From Gallionella sp. (GTDB taxonomy: Bacteria; Pseudomonadota; Gammaproteobacteria; Burkholderiales; Gallionellaceae): DNA of 64,000 nt. The notes below the pieces were generated by a model. That model searched no databases. It was given only the letters and a program-made list of their open reading frames with translations, and was not told the DNA's origin. Positions 1-8,578 of the stretch are shown here, piece by piece. Within the stretch, counting starts at the first letter, position 1. Each line of letters starts with the position of its first letter. Made by a program: the position numbers and the translations under genes. The stretch is taken from assembly GCA_028689145.1 (NCBI GenBank), contig JAQTWT010000011.1:1-64000 (forward strand), given 5' to 3'.

Positions 1-527
1 TGCTCACTGGTGCCGTCGTGCTCACCGGAGCAGTGGTGCTCACCGGAGCAGTGGTGCTCACTGGAGCAGTGGTGCTCACTGGAGCAGTGGTGCTCACTGG
101 TGCAGTGGTGCTCACTGGTGCAGTAGCGCTCACTGGTGCAGTAGCGCTCACTGGTGCAGTAGCGCTCACTGGTGCAGTAGCGCTCACTGGTGCAGTCGTG
201 CTCACCGGAGCAGTGGTACTCACCGGAGCAGTGGTACTCACTGGAGCAGTGGTACTCACTGGAGCAGTGGTGCTCACTGGAGCCGTGGTGCTGACCGGGG
301 CCGTAGTGCTCACTGGTGCAGTAGTGCTCACTGGTGCTGTGGTGCTGACTGGAGCCGTTGTGCTGACCGGAGCGGTGGTGCTGACCGGAGCGGTGGTGCT
401 GACCGGAGCGGTGGTGCTGACCGGAGCGGTGGTGCTGACCGGAGCGGTGGTGCTGACCGGAGCCGTAGTGCTGACTGGTGCGGTGGTGCTCACTGGAGCA
501 GTCGTGCTGACTGGTGCCGTTGTAGTT
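1..527 (-). repeat. 18-bp tandem repeat array, about 29 visible copies, encoding (TTAPVS)n on the minus strand
   Basis: Plus strand reads ctcactggtgcagtggtg-type 18-mers in an uninterrupted array. The minus-strand frame of the CDS reads T-T-A-P-V-S. Neighbouring units share variants (gcgctcactggtgcagta block, gctgaccggagcggtggt block). Confidence 0.95.
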
Positions 528-1123
528 GTCGGTGCTGCAGTTTTTTCTGTCGCAGGTGTCACCACGGCCTCAGGTGTCACCGCTGCCTCAGCAGTCACTG
601 CAGCCTGATCACCCTGCTCCACAAAATCGGCAGATGCTGCTGCACCACCAGATGTTGCACCGCCGCCGATAGGCGTTTCAACGTCTGGCGCTTGTTGGCT
701 TGGTGTTGCATCTCTTGCAATGGTTGGATTGTCAACATCCACTTCGGCTTGGGGAAGCGTCTGATCAACAAGAGGAACGGGAATTTGCTGTCCGTCGCTG
801 CTGTGAGCATCCATGACAGGCACTGCATTTCCGGTCGAGACATCACGACTCTTTACACTCAAAGCCTCGTCGCGAAGCGTACCCTCATCAACACGAGCGC
901 GATCACGCGCATCGTCTTTCTTTATGTCGGATTGGATATTCTCGTTGCCGGCACTGTCAACCCGCGTCTGCGTTTCGGTTGCATTTTCAGCCTTGCCAAT
1001 ATTCTCTTCGTCCTGATCCTGACTAAGCACCGTCATTTCGTCAAACGCAACGGCTTCCTGATCGCCCGCTGCATTCACGTCGGCCGGTTGGTTTTGAGTG
1101 TTGTTTTCGTCGCTTGTTGCCAT
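1..1123 (-). CDS. N-terminal part of a large acidic T1SS-type secreted/adhesin-like protein with a TTAPVS repeat array (partial, continues beyond the left edge)
   Basis: Manual minus-strand translation from ATG at 1123 (SD-like AAGGGG upstream): MATSDENNTQNQPADVNAAGDQEAVAFDEMTVLSQDQDEENIGKAENATETQ...TEKTAAPTTTTAPVSTTAPVS..., open to position 1 with no stop. Acidic, no Sec signal, downstream of HlyD and ABC exporter genes. Absent from the ORF track because it has no stop inside the window. Confidence 0.85.
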   Translation of the reverse strand, partial: MATSDENNTQNQPADVNAAGDQEAVAFDEMTVLSQDQDEENIGKAENATETQTRVDSAGNENIQSDIKKDDARDRARVDEGTLRDEALSVKSRDVSTGNAVPVMDAHSSDGQQIPVPLVDQTLPQAEVDVDNPTIARDATPSQQAPDVETPIGGGATSGGAAASADFVEQGDQAAVTAEAAVTPEAVVTPATEKTAAPTTTTAPVSTTAPVSTTAPVSTTAPVSTTAPVSTTAPVSTTAPVSTTAPVSTTAPVSTTAPVSTTAPVSTTAPVSTTAPVSTTAPVSTTAPVSTTAPVSTTAPVSTTAPVSTTAPVSATAPVSATAPVSATAPVSATAPVSTTAPVSTTAPVSTTAPVSTTAPVSTTAPVSTTAPVS

Positions 1124-1391
1124 GATCAATCCCCTTGGGTTAGTGGCTGGCTGATTGAACAATCCGTTTCAATCAACTTTCAGTGATGCCATATTACAAG
1201 GGGGAATTGCAACTTTGTAGACAGCCGGAAGTTATAGGCTATTGCTTCGGGTTACATTGCTAATACGATCAAACAACTCTGCTAACAACACTTCAGGCTA
1301 TCACTTAACAATATGTTTATTAATGATCTTTAAAATAAAATAACATTACTTACCCCAAACCGTTTCGGATGCCAATAGAAGCCCAATAGAA

Positions 1392-1418
1392 GAAAGGGCA
1401 CGATAATCGTGCCCTTTC
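1392..1418 (-). terminator. Perfect 12-bp stem / 3-nt loop hairpin downstream of HlyD
   Basis: gaaagggcacga-taa-tcgtgccctttc, 30 bp after the HlyD stop (minus strand), followed by a T-rich stretch on that strand. Confidence 0.75.
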
Positions 1419-1447
1419 ATATTATTTTGCTACTGATTCAGGCAACT

Positions 1448-2833
1448 TTACCGCTCATGGAACGACATCGACACCACGTCAATTAGCGGTTTAATCAAAT
1501 ATGCCAGCAGGGTTTTCTCTCCAGTGAGAATCTCGGCTTCCACGCTCATGCCGGGTTGCAGGAGATTGCGCCCCGGCACATCGCCGACATAGGGATTGTC
1601 CAACTCGACAACACCCTGATAATACGGCGTTTTATCTTCCCCCACGATACTGGATGCGCTCACCCGTTTCAGGCGGCCTTTGACAAAGCCGAATCTGGAG
1701 TAATCATAACTCGTTACCCGCAGATTGACCGGCTGACCGACTCTGACAAAACCGATATCGCGTGGCGTGATACGCACCTCAGCCTCGAATACAGCATTAT
1801 TGGATACAATCTGCATGAGCAATGCCCCAGGTTGGATAACCTGACCAACGTTTTGTACTCGCATATCCAGAACAAACCCACGGATGGGCGCGCGCACTTC
1901 AAGACGGTCAACGCGGGCCTGCAGACGCTGCAGCGTCTCTTCCACCTCGGCCATCTCAGCCCGCACGTTTCCCAGTTCGGCCAAGGCATCGCGCCGCGAT
2001 TGATTCAGGGAATCAATGCGGCGGCTTTGAATCTCCGACAGCTCCTGCTTAACCACACCAATTTCTGCCGTCAAACGTGCCGTTTCGCCCAAAGCCGTTG
2101 ACTTTGCACGCCGCGTCTCCAGCAGCACGGTGCGGTTTATCAACTGACGGGCAGCCAGATTCTCGCGCATTGTGGCAAGCTCGCCGGTCATGGCTTGCTG
2201 CTCTCTGGCCACAGATAACGCTATTTCCAGTTGGCGGATACGCTGCTTGCGCTGGTCAATTTGGCTGTCCAATATCGACAGCATCGAGTCCTGTGCCGCC
2301 AGCTGCGTGGAGTATATTTCCTGCTGGTTGGAAACCATGCCCGGCTGTTCTATTCCGAGCGCGATAAAGTCGGGTTGCTTGTCTTCGGTAAACGCTTTCA
2401 GCCGTTCCTCGCGCAGCCGCAGCGAATCGAGGCGCGCTTTCATTTGCCCGTAATCGGCGTTGGCCTGCGTACCCTCGATGCGCAGCAATACCGAGCCCTG
2501 CTCGACCAGCTTGCGCTCTTCGGCCACGATTTCCGACACCACTCCTCCATCCAGATGCTGCACCACTTTGACGCTGCCGGAAGGGATGACTTCGCCCGGC
2601 GCGCGCGCGACTTCCTTCATGCGTGTCAACGCCGCCCATAGCAGGAAAATTACCACCAATGCCACAACCAGATACATGATCGGCCGGACAAAGGCCGGAA
2701 CCAGCTCTTCCTCGATATGAATGCTCTCGGAAAGCAGACTGCGTTCCCTGCTACCCATCGGTATTTGGCCCGTGGGTTCGGGCTCGTGAGGCACCTCTTT
2801 TTTCTTGAACAGCAGTCTATTCTTGAAAAACAT
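1448..2833 (-). CDS. HlyD-family type I secretion periplasmic adaptor (membrane fusion protein)
   Basis: Single N-terminal TM, APGEVIPSGSVKVVQHLDGGVVSEI biotinyl-lipoyl-like motif, long coiled coil, C-terminal GEDKTPYYQGVVELD...LQPGMSVEAEILTGEKTLLAYLIKPL. Confidence 0.93.
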   Translation of the reverse strand: MFFKNRLLFKKKEVPHEPEPTGQIPMGSRERSLLSESIHIEEELVPAFVRPIMYLVVALVVIFLLWAALTRMKEVARAPGEVIPSGSVKVVQHLDGGVVSEIVAEERKLVEQGSVLLRIEGTQANADYGQMKARLDSLRLREERLKAFTEDKQPDFIALGIEQPGMVSNQQEIYSTQLAAQDSMLSILDSQIDQRKQRIRQLEIALSVAREQQAMTGELATMRENLAARQLINRTVLLETRRAKSTALGETARLTAEIGVVKQELSEIQSRRIDSLNQSRRDALAELGNVRAEMAEVEETLQRLQARVDRLEVRAPIRGFVLDMRVQNVGQVIQPGALLMQIVSNNAVFEAEVRITPRDIGFVRVGQPVNLRVTSYDYSRFGFVKGRLKRVSASSIVGEDKTPYYQGVVELDNPYVGDVPGRNLLQPGMSVEAEILTGEKTLLAYLIKPLIDVVSMSFHER

Positions 2834-5800
2834 TTAGGTTAGCTCCGACATAATTTTGTCTTTGATCTTTTCAAAAGAATCCATGGCAACAACGCTGCCG
2901 CGGTGCATCAGGATAACACTGTCGGCAGCGCGCATGTGTGCAGGGCGGTGAGTGACCATAATAACTGTAGAGCGCCCGCGCAACCAAGCGATACAACGCT
3001 CCAGCGCCTCGTCACCGCTCCGGTCCATCCCGGTGCCGGGTTCGTCGAGCAAAACGATGTCGGCCGGCTTGAGCATGGCACGCGCCAGCGAAAACCGCTG
3101 GCGAAAACCATGCGGCTGTTGCGACGAGCGGCTACTGGAAATACGGGTATTAAATCCCTGCGGAAGCGCCGCAATATCTTCGGCAAGCCCGGCCATCCCC
3201 ACAGCCCAATTCATCTCCGCATCCGATGCCGTCGGGTTGATCAGGCGCAGATTTTGCGCCACCGTACCGTAATACAATTCGCATTCCTGCGGCATATAAC
3301 TGATCTTGGCTCGCAGATCATCGGCGGTAAGCTGGCGTATATCCACATTATTGATGCGTATCGTTCCGGCTTGCGGAACATAAATGCGCTCCAATAGTTT
3401 GAGCAGGGTGGATTTGCCCGAGCCGTTACCGCCGACAATGGCAATAACCTGCCGCGGTGTCACGGAAAACGACACCCCCAGCAGAACCGGATCGGCATCG
3501 TTGGCATAGCGAAACGAGACCCGCGCAAAACTGAGCGAACCTCCCGAACCGGGGCTGATGGTTTGCACTACACCGGTATCCGATTCACCGCGGATACGCA
3601 TCAGATTTTCAACCTGACGGATACCGGAACGGATATGCACCACCGAGGTGGCCGCTAGGAATATGTTCTGGATCGGGCCGGTAACGCGCCACAGGATCAT
3701 CATGGTTGCCATCATGGTACCGCCGCTGATAGTACCCTGTATCGTAAGGTAAGCAGACAGCGCCAATGCCATCAGGCCGGTAGCCGAGCCAAGTATCTGC
3801 GCCATGCTATTAACGCGCGCATGCAGCTGGTTATTTTTAAAGTTGGCCATGACCGATTTGCCGCTCAATTCCCGGAACCGGCTTACCCACGACTGATCCG
3901 CACCCACCGCGCGAATGGAATGCATATCGGTCAAAGCTTCGTTCAAAAACTCCCAGCGTGCCGAGGCCAATAATCCGGATTTCGCCACCGATATTTCGCT
4001 GGATTTTCGCGTCAACAACCACAGCAGCGCAAACGACAGTACCGATGCCAGAATCACCAGCAACACCCATGGATTGATCACTGCAATCGCTACCAATAAC
4101 ACCAGCGTCGAGGGTAATTCAAACACCAGCAATGAAGCCGGGCCCAGGAAAAAATCACGCAAACTTTCCAGATTTTTAAACCGTCCCACCTGATTGCTGA
4201 CCGTAGCACCGTCGGTAGAAGAAGTCGGCAGATTAATGATGCGGTTAAACAGGGTGTTTCCCAGAATATATTCGAAGCGGCCGCCGACAAAAGCCATGAT
4301 CTGGCTTTTTAGATTGCGCAACAAACCGTCTGCGGTAATTGCGATAACCACCCCGATCATCAGAAAAGCGCCCATCACGATATCGCCGGACGGCAACACC
4401 AAATCGTAGATAGCCCGCACGAATAACGGCGCGGCCATGGCCAGCAACGCGCCTGCTATCGTCAGGATAAACGCCAGAAAAATATGATTGCGAAAACGCA
4501 ACAATAACGCCCCGATCCAGCTGGTTTCCTGACGGCGCGATTTGGCCACAACCTCCGCTTTCTGAAACAGATAGATTTCTCCCATATCGGCGGTAGGCTG
4601 TATTTCAGTTTCGGCACGCAAGTTACTGTCGAATATTTTTACATTTCCATTGGGCAACCGTTCCAAAACAATCATTGCCGGCTTGCCGAAAGGAGCAAAC
4701 AGGCAGGGCATCAGACGCGAGTCCAAACGCGCCAGATGACCGTTCAGATGCTTGGGGAAAAATTCCAGATTGGCCATGACCGAACACAGCACGGTAATAT
4801 CCATGCGCTTCACCAAATGCGGCATGGCATCGGCCAATTCGCGCGGCTGCCCCTCCCATCCAACCGCATGCAACAGCGGCAGCAGGCTTACCGACAGATC
4901 GGATTCCTCGTCAAACTGGCGGCGGATAACAGCGGCAAGATCCACGACCGATTCGGGACGTGCCGACAAATTGGTCACGTCTGTAGAAGTAGATGCCGCG
5001 ACAGCGATGTCGGAACGGGTCTCGATGACTCCTTCATGCAAGCGTCCATCGAGCAGCGAATAGGTTTTATCGGCAAGATTGATCAGCGAAGGACGGTGCG
5101 TCACCAGCACCACGCTGCATTTACCCTTCTGCTCCGCCAGATAATCGCGCAGCAGATTATCCAGACGCATATCCAGAGCGATATTGGCCTCGTCGAACAG
5201 AATAACACTGGGCTTGCGCACCAAGGCTCTGATGATGGTAATAATCTGGCGCAGACCTGCCGGCAGGGTATCGGCCACACCATTTCCGACATTGGTTTCA
5301 TAGCCCAACTTCATGCCTGCCACAATTTTATCCAAACCCAGTTTGCTTGCGAGGCCCAGCGCTTCCTCGTTCAAACTGGCATCGAACATGGTCATGTTTT
5401 CAAGGATATTGCCGGACACAATGGTGCCGGTTTGCGGCAACATCGCAATTTCCTTGTGCAGACTGCGCGTGGCAAATCTGTCCAGCGGCTCTCCATCCAC
5501 CAAAACCTGTCCCGAGTCGGGGGTGATCAAACCGTTCATCAACGACAACAGGCTGGTTTTACCGCTTCCGCTGGCCCCCAGAATAGCAACGAACTGACCG
5601 GCTTCAAGATTAAAAGACAGATTGGAAAACAACTCGCCGCGTTCATTGTTATTTTGCGGAGCCCCGCCGTAAAGCGCGCTCTTTCCCAGGGATTTAACGG
5701 CCATGGAATCGGCACCTTTAAACTTCAGGGTAATATTGCGCAGCTCCAGCGCTTTTGTAACAGGCGGCATAAGCGGTTTGCCCTCATCGTGTTCATAGGG

Positions 5801-6832
5801 CATGGCGAACACCTGATTAAGCCTGTCCTGCGCCGCGATAAAAGACTGGTAGCGCATCCATACCGACAGGCCGCGGCGCAACGGTTGCAGAGCGCGGACC
5901 GAAAGCATCATGCACGCGGCCAGACCGCCGGGGGTCATTTTTCCGCTGATCACAATCCACGAACTGGCAAAAACCACCGCCACAATCATGACCTGCGAAA
6001 ATAACGTGCCTATATTCGACGCCAATGCGTTGCCGCGTATCAGCGCCTCGCCCAGCCCGGAATTAGTTTCCTGCAACCGTTCATAGCGCCGCAGCATCAA
6101 CGATTCCATCGTCAGCGTCTTCACCGAATATATACCGGCCAATACTTCGGTCAAAAACCCCAGACGGCGGTCATCCTGAATGTTGCGTTTTTGAACCTGA
6201 TCGCGCATCCAGTTACCGAAGTAATAAATCAGGTAAGAAAACAGCAGCAGCAGAGCAACCGGCACAAGGAACAGCCACCCGCCGATGATGTAAATCAGCA
6301 GCGGATAGAGTGCCACGAAAGGCAGATCGAATAACACCAGTAGTGCCTGGCCCGAATAAAATTCGGCCACTTTGGTGGTAGCCAGTATCCTTTCTTCATG
6401 GATGCCCGGCTCCTCCTTTTGATAACGCTGCAACGGAACATGCATCAGCCGTTCGAGCGCGGCAACGCTGGTGTTATGTTCGAAGCGCGCGCCCAACCAG
6501 CTGGTAACCCGCCCGTTGACGGCACGTAAAATCTCTTCCAAGAATAACGCGACGACGACCCCGATCACCAGAAATGCCAGGGTCTCCAGAGATTGATTGG
6601 ACACCACACGGTCAAGAATCTGCAGAATTGCAAGAGGAAGCGCCAACGCCAGAACGTTGGATAATAAAGACGAGACCCCAAGCCACGGCAATACCCGGCG
6701 CAAATCGGGCGAACGAAATAACTGGCGCAAAGCACTTTCCCCCGGCTCCCCCCCGGTCGGCCTGCCATTGCCATGCGTATTCCGGTCAAGTGTCGAACGC
6801 GCTTTTTCCATGCTATCCAAAAATCCAGTCAA
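2834..6832 (-). CDS. Single-chain double type I secretion ABC transporter: TMD-NBD, C39-like domain, TMD-NBD (1332 aa)
   Basis: Two Walker A motifs (GASGSGKTS, GGNGSGKST), two Walker B (VILFDEA, IVLLDEP), two H-loops (VTHRP), two six-TM blocks, and a middle domain (SLLPLLHAVGWEGQPRELADAMPHL...) resembling the C39-like domain of LapB/HlyB-type exporters. Confidence 0.9.
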   Translation of the reverse strand: MTGFLDSMEKARSTLDRNTHGNGRPTGGEPGESALRQLFRSPDLRRVLPWLGVSSLLSNVLALALPLAILQILDRVVSNQSLETLAFLVIGVVVALFLEEILRAVNGRVTSWLGARFEHNTSVAALERLMHVPLQRYQKEEPGIHEERILATTKVAEFYSGQALLVLFDLPFVALYPLLIYIIGGWLFLVPVALLLLFSYLIYYFGNWMRDQVQKRNIQDDRRLGFLTEVLAGIYSVKTLTMESLMLRRYERLQETNSGLGEALIRGNALASNIGTLFSQVMIVAVVFASSWIVISGKMTPGGLAACMMLSVRALQPLRRGLSVWMRYQSFIAAQDRLNQVFAMPYEHDEGKPLMPPVTKALELRNITLKFKGADSMAVKSLGKSALYGGAPQNNNERGELFSNLSFNLEAGQFVAILGASGSGKTSLLSLMNGLITPDSGQVLVDGEPLDRFATRSLHKEIAMLPQTGTIVSGNILENMTMFDASLNEEALGLASKLGLDKIVAGMKLGYETNVGNGVADTLPAGLRQIITIIRALVRKPSVILFDEANIALDMRLDNLLRDYLAEQKGKCSVVLVTHRPSLINLADKTYSLLDGRLHEGVIETRSDIAVAASTSTDVTNLSARPESVVDLAAVIRRQFDEESDLSVSLLPLLHAVGWEGQPRELADAMPHLVKRMDITVLCSVMANLEFFPKHLNGHLARLDSRLMPCLFAPFGKPAMIVLERLPNGNVKIFDSNLRAETEIQPTADMGEIYLFQKAEVVAKSRRQETSWIGALLLRFRNHIFLAFILTIAGALLAMAAPLFVRAIYDLVLPSGDIVMGAFLMIGVVIAITADGLLRNLKSQIMAFVGGRFEYILGNTLFNRIINLPTSSTDGATVSNQVGRFKNLESLRDFFLGPASLLVFELPSTLVLLVAIAVINPWVLLVILASVLSFALLWLLTRKSSEISVAKSGLLASARWEFLNEALTDMHSIRAVGADQSWVSRFRELSGKSVMANFKNNQLHARVNSMAQILGSATGLMALALSAYLTIQGTISGGTMMATMMILWRVTGPIQNIFLAATSVVHIRSGIRQVENLMRIRGESDTGVVQTISPGSGGSLSFARVSFRYANDADPVLLGVSFSVTPRQVIAIVGGNGSGKSTLLKLLERIYVPQAGTIRINNVDIRQLTADDLRAKISYMPQECELYYGTVAQNLRLINPTASDAEMNWAVGMAGLAEDIAALPQGFNTRISSSRSSQQPHGFRQRFSLARAMLKPADIVLLDEPGTGMDRSGDEALERCIAWLRGRSTVIMVTHRPAHMRAADSVILMHRGSVVAMDSFEKIKDKIMSELT

Positions 6833-6922
6833 TCCTGAGCCGGATGAGCCATTTTCCCGCTAAACCGCATGTTCTTGGGGTTTGCCGGTGCTTGTTCGGG
6901 TTTGCGTTTGCTTTAAGCAACA

Positions 6923-8578
6923 TCATTCCATAGCCAGATTGCCTATTGCCCGACGCAGCAACGGATGGGTGAACGAAAGCCATCCATCCGCACTGTATGC
7001 CAATACCCCCGCCGCTATCGCATGCTCCACCTGGTTGCACAGTGCCGCGGCATCCTCGCCCAGATTCGCCGCCGCCTCAGCCAGACTTGTGCCAACGGCA
7101 TTTTTGGCCACTTCTCGCAACAAATGATGATCCAGATGCAAACTGTCAAGACGGGCAGTGATCGCCACCCGCAACGGCAGAGCCAATTGCTCCGCATCAT
7201 GATGCCGCGCCAGCCCGACTGCGAACAACGGCACTCCGGCTGCCGCACTGGCGATCCGCTGAACCTTGCTCGCACGTCCATCGATTGCACCTTTACCCAA
7301 TGCATCGCGCACCAACACCTGAACAGAGTGCGCGGACAAACGCCGCAGACTGATCATCCCGAATGCGTTCGTTCCGGTTTGACGGGCGGCATTTTCGCGT
7401 ATCCCTCTGCGCCCCGAAAAAATCACCAATTTCCCTTTGCCAACAGCCTCCGCCCCGGCTGCCGACAGCAATATTTGCTGGTCTTGGGTTAACAAATGAA
7501 AGTCGTCGACAACGACAAGATCCGGAAAACGAACCGGCTCGGCGCGTAGCGATACCGCTGCCTGCTCCACAGAACATTCCACCCCCTTTACAGTATCGTA
7601 CAGGCAGTTGCCCAGCACTGACGGTAAACTGCGGCAGAACGACACATCACCCTCATGCTTGAGACAAAGTTTTGCAATGGCATCGCAAAGGCGGGATTTG
7701 CCCATGCCCATCTCGCCTTCTACAACAAACAGCTTGCCGTGACCTTTCGCCGCTTCAGTCAAAGCGGCATAAAGCTGGCCCAATTCATCATCGCGTCCGA
7801 CCAGATGATAAGCGCGCCGCGATCCTGTCCAGTGCAGGTTTTTCAGCTCCGGCAATCGCATCGTCGGTGACACCTGCTGCATTCCCCCTATGCCAAACAA
7901 TTCAATCAAATCGAGCGCGGTTGGGTCGAATGCAAACTGACCCGGCTGAACATCGTTCAGCAACTCGCGTGCGGTTGCGATAGCAACACTGGCAATTGCC
8001 TCGCCAGTCCAGCCGCCAAATCGTTTCATGCTCGCAAATGCCACTCCCGCCGTCATACAACCGCGCAATGTCCCGGCGATCCCGGCATCCATCGCTTGTA
8101 GGTCGTCATATACCGCGCGTGCAGTTTGTACGGCAATTGCCAAATCGTATTCGGTGACCCGCTGGATACCGAAAATAACATCCCCGGCATTGCCGTTGCG
8201 CGCCAGAAAAACAGCATCGTTGGCCGATGCCATCGCCGCCAGGCTGCCATACATAAGTTTTGTTGCCAGCTGGCTTGCGTCTTCCGGCAGTGCAATACTC
8301 AGCACGACACAGGGGCGGCACTCCAGCAAATCGGCCATCGGCAGAACAGATTCGCGGCTTTCCTGCTCATGAAGCATCTCCATGCCATGTGATACCGCCA
8401 TCGCCCGGTTGCTAACATTTAACTTTTTGAAAATCGCGACCAGATGCTGCTTGACTGTGCCGAGGCCGATACCCAACTCCTGCGCAACCTCCTTATTCAC
8501 CTTTCCCGCCTGCAACAGCTTGAGTATCTGGTGCTGGCGCTGGCTGAGTTCGGGCTGATTCCTTGTCTTCCCGTTCAT
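6923..8578 (-). CDS. Multidomain regulator: N-terminal LuxR-type HTH, degenerate nucleotidyl-cyclase-like domain, AAA/STAND-like ATPase
   Basis: LSQRQHQILKLLQAGKVNKEVAQELGIGLGTVKQHLVAIFKKLNVSNRAMAV (LuxR/GerE HTH), then VVLSIAL...GDVIFGIQ...GGWTGEAIASVAIATARELL (cyclase fold-like), then GEMGMGKSR (Walker A) and LVVVDDF (Walker B). Confidence 0.8.
   Translation of the reverse strand: MNGKTRNQPELSQRQHQILKLLQAGKVNKEVAQELGIGLGTVKQHLVAIFKKLNVSNRAMAVSHGMEMLHEQESRESVLPMADLLECRPCVVLSIALPEDASQLATKLMYGSLAAMASANDAVFLARNGNAGDVIFGIQRVTEYDLAIAVQTARAVYDDLQAMDAGIAGTLRGCMTAGVAFASMKRFGGWTGEAIASVAIATARELLNDVQPGQFAFDPTALDLIELFGIGGMQQVSPTMRLPELKNLHWTGSRRAYHLVGRDDELGQLYAALTEAAKGHGKLFVVEGEMGMGKSRLCDAIAKLCLKHEGDVSFCRSLPSVLGNCLYDTVKGVECSVEQAAVSLRAEPVRFPDLVVVDDFHLLTQDQQILLSAAGAEAVGKGKLVIFSGRRGIRENAARQTGTNAFGMISLRRLSAHSVQVLVRDALGKGAIDGRASKVQRIASAAAGVPLFAVGLARHHDAEQLALPLRVAITARLDSLHLDHHLLREVAKNAVGTSLAEAAANLGEDAAALCNQVEHAIAAGVLAYSADGWLSFTHPLLRRAIGNLAME

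Noticed and set aside
1-527. CRISPR array
   Set aside because: 18-bp units are contiguous with no spacers, and they encode an in-frame hexapeptide repeat.
18-608. Plus-strand 196-aa ORF MLTGAVVLTGAVV...
   Set aside because: Antisense shadow of the (TTAPVS)n array. The minus-strand frame has an ATG, an SD-like sequence, a non-repetitive N-terminus and T1SS context.
4736-6004. 422-aa plus-strand ORF inside the ABC exporter
   Set aside because: His/Gln/Arg-rich antisense frame of an intact ABC transporter; no domain recognised.
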